Part shown: positions 55,263-64,000 of the stretch, piece by piece
How the letters are laid out: every line of letters begins with the position of its first letter
How positions within the stretch are numbered: the first letter of the stretch is position 1
Assembly: GCA_019637685.1 (NCBI GenBank)
Contig: JAHBVF010000002.1
Location: 232,938-296,937 of the forward strand
Source: Caldilineaceae bacterium
Lineage (GTDB): Bacteria > Chloroflexota > Anaerolineae > Caldilineales > Caldilineaceae
Reading direction: 5' to 3'
DNA length: 64,000 nt
Notes under the pieces: generated by a model
The model's database searches: none
Told to the model about the DNA's origin: nothing
What the model saw: the letters and a program-made list of their open reading frames with translations, nothing else
Program-made: the position numbers and the translations under genes

Positions 55263-55720
55263 GGTCATCCCTCACCCTTCCACAATCCCAATCTCCTCGT
55301 CCGCCAGCCTATACAACGCGTAGACCAGCCGGTCGATCTGATGGTACGTGGCGTCGTCGCGCTGCTGATTCCGGGAATCGACCCCACATTCTCGCGAAAT
55401 TTCCATCACCTGCCGGCCGATTCCCGGAATCGGTCACCCTTCGCCCTTCCACAATCCCAATCTCCTCGTCCGCCAGCCTATACAACGCGTAGACCAGCCG
55501 GTCGATCTGATGGTCCGTGGCGTCGTCGCGCTGCTGATTCCGGGAATCGACCCCACATTCTCGCGAAATTCCCATCACCCGCCGGTCGATTCCCGGAATC
55601 GGTCACCCTTCGCCCTTCCACAATCCCAATCTCCTCCTCCGTCAACCCATACAACGCGTAGACCAGGCGGTCGATCTGGCGGTCCGTGGCGTCGTCGTGC
55701 TGCTGATTTCCGGAGTCGGA
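55263..55720. repeat. Tandem 169-bp repeats: BIME plus methylase-tail fragment
   Basis: About 2.7 copies of a 169-base unit. Equivalent points lie at 55367, 55536 and 55705, so the period is exact. Each unit contains a 65-base BIME (55367-55431 and 55536-55600; the third is a degraded half next to the RAYT stop). On the minus strand the remainder reads as the end of a DNA methylase-like protein, for example RQIDRLVYALYGLTEEEI followed by GIVEG. That C-terminal pattern is typical of Eco57I/TaqI-type restriction-modification enzymes. No complete methylase gene is present. Confidence 0.75.
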
Positions 55721-55724
55721 CTAC

Positions 55725-56309
55725 CTACAATGCGGCCAGGTAATTTTGTAACGCTTCCGGCAAGGCGTGGGAGTTGGTCAAATAGCCTTTCACAAAACTG
55801 ATGTAATGTTCTGGCGTTGGAAAGTGTTTTTGAACAAACTCCAGGTCCACCAATGTCCCTTGCCGTTGACCGATCCACTCCAAATAGTTCGAATACGGCC
55901 AAAGGTCCGGCGTGAGAGCAATCCCAGCGATCACAGGATTGGCGTGGATGTAGCGACACAGATGGCGTAGATACTCATCTGTCGAGACCAGAATGGCCTG
56001 GAATCGTCCGGCAAAGAGTGCGCCCTGCTCCTCGTATTTGATGTTGAGGTGCTTGGCGTATCCCAGACAGATTCGTTGCACAGCGAGACCCACCGACATT
56101 TCATCATTCTGTCGCAGCAGAAAGTGGAAATGATTGGGCATCAAACAGTAGGCAATGATACTGGCGTTTGTCTTGGCTGTGTTTTCCTTGAAACGCTGTA
56201 GAAAGTTCATATAGTCTTCGTGTCGATAGAAGATCGACCGTTTCCCCACTCCGCGGTTGTAGATGTGATAGTACTTACCGGGTTCAAACTTCAGTTTTCT
56301 TGCAGGCAT
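55725..56309 (-). CDS. RAYT: REP-associated Y1 tyrosine transposase
   Basis: A 194-residue single-strand DNA transposase of the IS200-like Y1 superfamily. The start KYYHIYNRGVGKRSIFY is family-typical, the HUH motif is His60-Phe-His62 in MPNHFHFLL, and the candidate nucleophilic Tyr lies near 120 in LCRYIHANPVIAG. RAYT proteins move or spread REP palindromes. REP arrays lie on both sides: a half copy starts within 20 bases of the stop, and three copies begin 15 bases upstream of the start. AAAGG lies eight bases before the ATG. Open frame continuing further upstream is REP DNA, not coding sequence. Confidence 0.92.
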   Translation of the reverse strand: MPARKLKFEPGKYYHIYNRGVGKRSIFYRHEDYMNFLQRFKENTAKTNASIIAYCLMPNHFHFLLRQNDEMSVGLAVQRICLGYAKHLNIKYEEQGALFAGRFQAILVSTDEYLRHLCRYIHANPVIAGIALTPDLWPYSNYLEWIGQRQGTLVDLEFVQKHFPTPEHYISFVKGYLTNSHALPEALQNYLAAL

Positions 56310-56323
56310 AACGACACCTTTCT

Positions 56324-56574
56324 GATTCCGGGAATCGATCACCACCAGATGAGGCATTCGAGAGATGGCCAGGTCGATTCCCGGAATCGGCCTTACCCTC
56401 ATTCGTCCGGTCAAACTGATTGGGAATCGACCACCGCCATCTGGAGCATTCGAGAGATCGCCAGGTCGATTCCCGGAATCGGCCCTACCCCCATTCGTCC
56501 GGTCAAACTGATTCCGGGAATCGACCACCGCCATCTGGAGCATTCGAGAGATGGCCAGGTCGATTCCCGGAATC
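56324..56574. repeat. Three tandem BIMEs upstream of the RAYT gene
   Basis: Units at 56324-56388, 56418-56480 and 56510-56574 repeat with a period of 92-94 bases. Each has GATTCCGGGAATCGACC and its inverse as outer arms with about 31 bases between. The middle unit lacks two bases in the left arm. The inner sequence (CATTCGAGAGATGGCC) differs from that of the 169-bp repeats, but arms and total length (65) are conserved. Confidence 0.85.
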
Positions 56575-56589
56575 AAGCCTATTCCCACG

Positions 56590-56661
56590 CACACAACCCC
56601 GCCACATACGCGGCTGACCCATCCCGCAGCCAGCCGTCGAGCTGATTCACCTCCTTCAGCT
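56590..56661. repeat. Duplicated 3' end of the kinase-pyrophosphorylase gene
   Basis: These 72 bases match 57430-57501, the end of the large fusion gene, with two differences and exactly 840 bases apart. The copy is disconnected from any gene. The toxin-antitoxin module lies between the two copies. Confidence 0.85.
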
Positions 56662-56686
56662 ACGGGGTGTACAGGCGGGAAGTCGT

Positions 56687-56715
56687 TTGACGACCACCCG
56701 CATTGGTCGTACAAT
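56687..56715 (+). promoter_or_regulatory. Sigma-70 promoter of the MntA/HepT module
   Basis: TTGACG (56687-56692), 17 bases and TACAAT (56710-56715), five of six matches in both boxes, end 35 bases before the first ATG. It lies inside the segment bounded by the 72-base duplications. Confidence 0.65.
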
Positions 56716-56749
56716 AAATTCATCTGGCTTCACGTAAGGATCAGCGCAA

Positions 56750-57100
56750 ATGACAGTCGAATTCACCCACACTCCTGCAATCAGGACAATCTCCAACCGT
56801 ATCCGTAGTCGCCACGCAGTCCTTGCGGACGAGTTTGGTGTCTTGTCCCTCGGTCTTTTTGGTTCGTACTTGCGCGGCGAGGCAAACGCGGAAAGCGATC
56901 TCGATCTCCTGGTTGAATATCAAGAGACGCCGACTTTACTTAAGTTCATCCGCTTACAGCGTTATCTTAGTGAACTATTAGAAACACCTGTGGATTTGGT
57001 GATGAAGAGTGCGCTGAAACCGAAGATTGGTGAGCGAATCCTAGCGGAAGTGATCCCCGTATGGCGAAACGACTCCAAGAAGACTACCTCCACGATATAG
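56750..57100 (+). CDS. mntA: MNT-domain nucleotidyltransferase antitoxin
   Basis: A 116-residue minimal nucleotidyltransferase. The motif GLFGSYLRGEANAESDLDLLVEY holds Gly38-Ser39 and the metal-binding Asp50 and Asp52. In HepT/MntA systems this enzyme transfers AMP to the toxin and blocks it. AAGGATC precedes the ATG. The toxin gene overlaps its 3' end by 40 bases. Confidence 0.87.
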   Translation: MTVEFTHTPAIRTISNRIRSRHAVLADEFGVLSLGLFGSYLRGEANAESDLDLLVEYQETPTLLKFIRLQRYLSELLETPVDLVMKSALKPKIGERILAEVIPVWRNDSKKTTSTI

Positions 57101-57414
57101 TCGAACACGCAAATTACGCCGAGAGCTTTGTTCGGGGTATTGACTTGGCCGGGTTTCGTTCGAATGTGGAAAAACTGTTCGCCGTTACACGCGCTTTGGA
57201 AATCATCGGCGAAGCAGCCAATCACCTGTCACCCCAATTCCGCAAACAGCATCCTGACGTGCCCTGGGATGACATCATCGGAATGCGCAATATTGTCGTT
57301 CACGGCTATTTCGGCGTTGACATTGATGTCATCTGGCGAACAGCCCAGGAAGATATCCCCGTTCTCAAGCAACAGATTCAGCAGATACTGGATTCATTCG
57401 TCGAGGATGAGTGA
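57061..57414 (+). CDS. hepT: HEPN-domain ribonuclease toxin (HepT/DUF86)
   Basis: A 117-residue all-helical HEPN protein. The catalytic RX4HXY motif is Arg76, His81, Tyr83 in MRNIVVHGYF. The Tyr is the residue that MntA modifies with AMP in characterised systems. The gene overlaps mntA by 40 bases. The stop is only four bases from the end of the convergent kinase-pyrophosphorylase gene. Confidence 0.9.
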   Translation: MAKRLQEDYLHDIVEHANYAESFVRGIDLAGFRSNVEKLFAVTRALEIIGEAANHLSPQFRKQHPDVPWDDIIGMRNIVVHGYFGVDIDVIWRTAQEDIPVLKQQIQQILDSFVEDE

Positions 57415-57418
57415 TCTT

Positions 57419-60790
<3,372 letters not shown>

Positions 60791-61091
60791 TGCGCGCACC
60801 CCCGTATTGCGTATGGCGTATTGCGTAGGTGGGGAACGAGCTGGGGTATCTCCCGCAGAGACGCGGAGACGCAGAGAGAAGTGACCGCAGATTTAGGCCG
60901 TTCAAAGAAAATAAATCCCCGATCCGGCGACAATTTCCCTGAACGGCTTGGGCTTTTCCAAATCAATTTGGGGAATTTACTTGTTGGAAAAGCCTTAGCT
61001 GCGACTCCATACGCAAGTAGACTCCGAAATACCGAAACGCCTCGCAATTCGCAATACGCAATTCGCAATTCGTTCAGTCGAATCATCCTTT
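60791..61091. other. Spacer with simple-word hairpins
   Basis: About 300 bases without a gene. ATTGCGTATGGCGTATTGCG near 60810 faces CGCAATTCGCAATACGCAAT near 61045, and GGCCGTTCA near 60897 faces TGAACGGC near 60943. These look like intergenic hairpin repeats. Confidence 0.5.
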
Positions 61092-61940
61092 TCATCCGCC
61101 CACCTCCCGCAATGCCAACAGTTCCAGCAATCGGGCCAACACTTCGTCCCGATCTTTCCCGCTGAGAGCCAGGGCCATCTGCGCGGTGAGCAGGCCGTAT
61201 TTCACACCTACGTCGAAGCGCTGGGCGTTCTGTTGCAGGGCCAGATATTGCTCCTGCCGGGCCAGCTCATCCAGCGCGGCGGAGAGGGGCAAGCCCGCGC
61301 TGTTGTCCGCGGCCAGCAAACGGCCCAGAATTTCCATCACCGCCGGGGTGAGGACGTGCATCCCAAAGAAGCAGAGGTAGTGGCCGGCGCGCAGACCGGG
61401 CGCGATGAGGTGCTGCTCGGCCTGGGTGGGGGTGGGCTTTTCGATGACCGTTTCGATGCGGTAGAGATCGTCCCGGCCCGCCAGCCGCCGCCCGCCCACC
61501 GCGCCGTAGTAGGGCAGCAGATGCTCACGGGTTGCCTGCACCGCGGAGACCGCACAGCCCTGGCGGGTGGCAACTTCCACCAGCCGCTGCGCACAGCCCT
61601 GGCCGTCCCGGCTCACGTAGAGATGATCCCCCACCAGATGCAGAAAGGGTTCGCTGCCCACAAAGTCACGGGCCGAGTAGACCGCGTGGCCGTAGCCCAG
61701 GGGTTCTGTCTGGGGAAGGAAATGCAGGCGGCCCGTGTGTTCGCCCACCACATCGGCGTAGGCGCTCTCGTCGCCGGGGCGGATGACGACGCCGATGTCG
61801 TCTATCCCCGCGGCGATGACCTCTTCGACGAGAATGCGCAGGACCGACTTTTCCACGCCGTCCCGGTCGATGAGGGTTTGCAGGGGCAGGGTGCGTTGTC
61901 GCCGCCCGGCCGCGGTGATGAGTGCTTTGGTAATCTGCAT
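61092..61940 (-). CDS. GalU-like sugar-phosphate nucleotidyltransferase
   Basis: A 282-residue protein similar to UTP-glucose-1-phosphate uridylyltransferase. [21 protein letters not shown] corresponds to the nucleotide-binding start; the canonical GxGTRxxP is changed to [29 protein letters not shown] and [11 protein letters not shown] match GalU, and the family EKP triad appears in [12 protein letters not shown]. Such enzymes make UDP-glucose; the altered first motif raises doubt about activity or substrate. Upstream codons to 62135 are not part of the protein, since they run through a hairpin repeat. It may share a transcript with the kinase-pyrophosphorylase gene, 301 bases downstream, but hairpins lie between. 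Confidence 0.82.
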   Translation of the reverse strand: MQITKALITAAGRRQRTLPLQTLIDRDGVEKSVLRILVEEVIAAGIDDIGVVIRPGDESAYADVVGEHTGRLHFLPQTEPLGYGHAVYSARDFVGSEPFLHLVGDHLYVSRDGQGCAQRLVEVATRQGCAVSAVQATREHLLPYYGAVGGRRLAGRDDLYRIETVIEKPTPTQAEQHLIAPGLRAGHYLCFFGMHVLTPAVMEILGRLLAADNSAGLPLSAALDELARQEQYLALQQNAQRFDVGVKYGLLTAQMALALSGKDRDEVLARLLELLALREVGG

Positions 61941-62040
61941 AAGAGGTGCTCGTCTGATAGAAGGTGGACAGGACTGTATGTATGTGTGATTATACGGCAA
62001 TGGGGGAAGGAATTCCATTTGGTGGTGTAGCGGTTTCCAA

Positions 62041-62112
62041 CCACAAAGCCACAAAAACACGGAGAAACGCAGTCTGTTTTGGAACTTTCTTTGTGTCTTT
62101 GTGGCTTTGTGG
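62041..62112. repeat. 15-bp perfect hairpin, simple-word type
   Basis: CCACAAAGCCACAAA (62041-62055) and TTTGTGGCTTTGTGG (62098-62112) are perfect arms. It lies in the divergent gap between the GalU-like and hydroxyacid dehydrogenase genes and is of the low-complexity type common in this window. Confidence 0.6.
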
Positions 62113-62167
62113 TAGAAATGAATGGCCCGTCCCATCTCCTTCCAAACACCACAAAAGGAAAACTCCT

Positions 62168-63187
62168 GTGACCAGCCTGATTGTCGTCCACCCCAAATTC
62201 GACGGCGTCTGGCCCTTGGCCGCGGACGCTATGCACAGCCGCTGGCAGACCCAAGGACCAGTCATATTTTTGCGTTTGGCTCCCGACGAAACCCGCCCGT
62301 TGGGGGATGTGGTGGACGCGCCCGCTCAGGTTAAACGAATGGTTGTGCTGGGCGTGCCCGTGACCGAAAACTGTGTGGAGAAATTCACGTCTCTGGAAGA
62401 AGTGGCCTGCCAGGAAGCCTATGGGGAGAGCGGGGAACTGTTCGCGGCCAGAGGGGTAACGGTCTACCGCCAGAACAGCGAGGGCTTCTGGGGCCAGAGC
62501 GTCTCGGAGTACGCGCTGGCCCTGACGCTGTGCGGGCTGCGGCGGATTCCCCAACTGCACCACCGGATTCTCACGGACCTTTCGCCCTGGGACTACGCGC
62601 CCGCGGACGGCGTCGGCTTGCCCGGTCAGCGGGGGCAACAGTACGGGGACGATTCCCGCTTTACAAATGGCACAGTGGCGGGCAAGCGCATACGGATTGT
62701 GGGCGCGGGCAACATCGGCAGCCGCTACGCCAGCTTCGTCGCAATGCTGGGCGGGGATGTGGCCGTGTGGGACCCCTTTGCGGCCGAGCCTGCCTTTCAC
62801 CGGGCCGGTTCCCGGCGAGAGTTCCACCTGGACCGGCTGGTGCAGGACGCGGAGATTTTCGTGCCGATGGTTCCCCTGACCGATTCTACGCGTGGGCTGG
62901 TGACGGCAAAGCACATCCGGGCATTGCCCACGGGCTGTCTGGTGGTGCTGGCCACGCGGGCGAATATCTGTGATATGCCCACCCTGCGCAAACGGGTGCT
63001 GGCCGACGAGTTGGCCCTGGCCGCGGATGTCTTCGATGTGGAACCCCTGCCCCTGGACGATCCCCTGCTTGGGCGCGAAAACGTCGTCCACTCGCCCCAC
63101 AACGCAGGGCGCACCCGCCACGCCAACGAGCAGTGGGCCGCGGCGCTGGCGGATCAGTTCAAACCTTCTCCCAATTCTGCTTTGTAG
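62168..63187 (+). CDS. D-isomer-specific 2-hydroxyacid dehydrogenase family protein
   Basis: A 339-residue NAD-dependent dehydrogenase. The NAD-binding motif is [27 protein letters not shown] (about 177-203). The active-site Arg region reads [14 protein letters not shown], the Glu is in [15 protein letters not shown], and the His lies in [10 protein letters not shown]. Members reduce 2-keto acids or oxidise D-2-hydroxy acids, and some act on phosphoglycerate or sugar acids. The GTG start follows AAGGAAA; the 68 upstream open codons run through a hairpin repeat. Followed by a translin-like gene. Confidence 0.88.
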   Translation: MTSLIVVHPKFDGVWPLAADAMHSRWQTQGPVIFLRLAPDETRPLGDVVDAPAQVKRMVVLGVPVTENCVEKFTSLEEVACQEAYGESGELFAARGVTVYRQNSEGFWGQSVSEYALALTLCGLRRIPQLHHRILTDLSPWDYAPADGVGLPGQRGQQYGDDSRFTNGTVAGKRIRIVGAGNIGSRYASFVAMLGGDVAVWDPFAAEPAFHRAGSRREFHLDRLVQDAEIFVPMVPLTDSTRGLVTAKHIRALPTGCLVVLATRANICDMPTLRKRVLADELALAADVFDVEPLPLDDPLLGRENVVHSPHNAGRTRHANEQWAAALADQFKPSPNSAL

Positions 63188-63189
63188 AG

Positions 63190-63195
63190 TATAAT
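63190..63195 (+). promoter_or_regulatory. Candidate -10 box for the translin-like gene
   Basis: A perfect TATAAT lies 44 bases before the ATG. The -35 region (near 63167) is poor, so this is tentative. Confidence 0.4.
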
Positions 63196-63238
63196 AGTCC
63201 CATTACTGCCCAATATTTTCCCCCAAAGGACACCCCCG

Positions 63239-63931
63239 ATGGCTGAGAATGGACTTTCCCCAATCGTGGACGGCATTATCCAGGAAATGGAACGCATCAA
63301 CGCGGTGCGGGACGAAACACTGACCCGCAGCCGGGCGCTGATCCGCGTCTGTGCCCACGGCATCCGGGCTATGCACCGCCACGAGATGGACGAGGCCGCC
63401 AGCCTTCTGGCCCAGGCCAAGGCGGATGCCAGGGCAATGGTTGCGCCCCTGGCCGATCTCCCCGACCTCTACTATACGGGCTATACCCAGGACGCGCTGA
63501 AGGAAGTGGTGGAAGCCCATCTGGTTTACGCCTTCATCACCGGCGGCGACTTCCCCACCCCGGCTGATCTGCAAGTGACCGGCGCGACGTACCTGAAGGG
63601 GATGTCCGAGGCGGCCACGGAGATGCGCCGTTTTGCCCTGGACCTGATGCGCCGGGATCAGGTGGAGGCCGCTGAACCCTTTCTGGCTATGATGGATGAA
63701 GTCTACTCCCTGCAGGTGACAGTGGACTTCCCCGACGCGGTGACAATGGGTCTGCGCCGCCAGACGGATGTACTGCGGGGTGTGCTGGAACGTACCCGGG
63801 GCGATCTGACAATGGCCATGCGCCAGGAGAAGATGCGCACAGCCCTGCGCCGCTTCGAGCAGGCCATCCGCGCCGGGGAAGGTGTAGACGAAGAATTGGT
63901 GTTGGAGGCGTGGGACGAAACGGAGGAGTGA
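63239..63931 (+). CDS. Translin-family protein
   Basis: A 230-residue, nearly all-helical protein. The order of helices (DETLTRSRALIRVCAHGIRAMHR, EVVEAHLVYAFITGGDFPTP, YLKGMSEAATEMRRFALDLMR) fits the translin superfamily, whose members bind single-stranded nucleic acid and in TRAX-like forms cut RNA. In bacterial databases such proteins are often mislabelled haloacid dehalogenase; no HAD motif is present. AAGGACA precedes the ATG at good spacing. It may be independently transcribed. Confidence 0.75.
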   Translation: MAENGLSPIVDGIIQEMERINAVRDETLTRSRALIRVCAHGIRAMHRHEMDEAASLLAQAKADARAMVAPLADLPDLYYTGYTQDALKEVVEAHLVYAFITGGDFPTPADLQVTGATYLKGMSEAATEMRRFALDLMRRDQVEAAEPFLAMMDEVYSLQVTVDFPDAVTMGLRRQTDVLRGVLERTRGDLTMAMRQEKMRTALRRFEQAIRAGEGVDEELVLEAWDETEE

Positions 63932-64000
63932 AGGGGCGACAGGATGAAATATCCGTGTACATCCTCTGAATCCGTGAAAATCCATATCTTTCTTTTTTGG
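63932..64000. other. Short 3' spacer
   Basis: The last 69 bases contain ATCCGTG-type words in inverted orientation (near 63948 and 63970) and no gene. Confidence 0.4.

Noticed and set aside
55263..56574. CRISPR-like array
   Set aside because: The repeats are inverted palindrome pairs in near-identical tandem units; the DNA between them is itself repeated, not unique spacers, and there are no cas genes.
55309..56723. Open frames running through the repeat arrays on either side of the RAYT gene
   Set aside because: They translate REP DNA (recurrent SGNRP or IPGID peptides) and lack ribosome binding sites. The RAYT gene starts at 56309.
61802..63121. Long minus-strand frame opposite the hydroxyacid dehydrogenase
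   Set aside because: It is antisense to a gene with clear NAD-binding and catalytic motifs and overlaps the GalU-like gene.
63239..63931. Haloacid dehalogenase
   Set aside because: No DxDx(T/V) motif is present; the helical pattern fits translin.

Overview
The window looks like chromosomal DNA of a GC-rich member of the Chloroflexota (Anaerolineae/Caldilineae type). This is inferred from gene content only: twin-arginine lipoproteins with long Ala/Pro linkers as ABC binding proteins, a bacterial translin-like protein, numerous short hairpin repeats between genes, and several small VapBC, HepT/MntA and BrnT-like modules. No rRNA, tRNA or CRISPR array was recognised.

Layout. 1-3.9 kb (minus): a cut-off small gene, an MFS exporter, a luciferase-domain (DUF5519) protein, a small membrane protein, a zinc-ribbon/LysM protein and another small membrane protein. 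4-6.5 kb: an aldo/keto reductase, a 162-bp MITE and an ADP-ribosylglycohydrolase. 7-10.4 kb (plus): a sugar ABC importer (binding protein and two permeases). 10.4-15.7 kb: two sulfatases, a 6-phosphogluconate-dehydrogenase-like enzyme and an L-rhamnonate-dehydratase-like enzyme. 15.8-17.4 kb: a small toxin-like gene with a DUF2283 gene, and a CPBP membrane protease. 17.4-21.9 kb: a SEC-C protein gene split by an IS66-family element that itself carries a second, inverted copy; both insertions keep exact 8-bp target duplications. 21.9-31.3 kb (mostly minus): two NAD-dependent dehydrogenases, a GH43-like beta-propeller, a BrnT-like pair, a rhamnogalacturonan-lyase-like protein, a third sulfatase, a DUF6807 protein, and a VapBC pair plus DUF2283. 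31.4-47.8 kb (minus): one long cluster with two Opp/Dpp-type importers, their two ATPases, a B12-type radical SAM protein and an unassigned 861-residue protein. 48.3-55.2 kb (plus): an enolase-superfamily dehydratase, an RraA-like protein, another sugar ABC system whose two permeases are fused, and a GNAT acetyltransferase. 55.2-57.4 kb: a RAYT transposase between REP/BIME arrays, then a MntA/HepT toxin-antitoxin module. 57.4-64 kb: a GHMP kinase-pyrophosphorylase fusion, a GalU-like nucleotidyltransferase, a D-2-hydroxyacid dehydrogenase and a translin-like protein.

How it fits together. The catabolic genes suggest use of a sulfated, rhamnose- and uronic-acid-containing polysaccharide: sulfatases strip sulfate, lyase and beta-propeller enzymes cut the chain, Opp-like and CUT1-like importers bring in oligosaccharides, and dehydrogenases, sugar-acid dehydratases and an aldolase-like protein process the monomers. 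The kinase-pyrophosphorylase fusion and GalU-like protein could divert sugars to nucleotide sugars. The substrate is an inference; enzyme families are read from sequence motifs without database searches.
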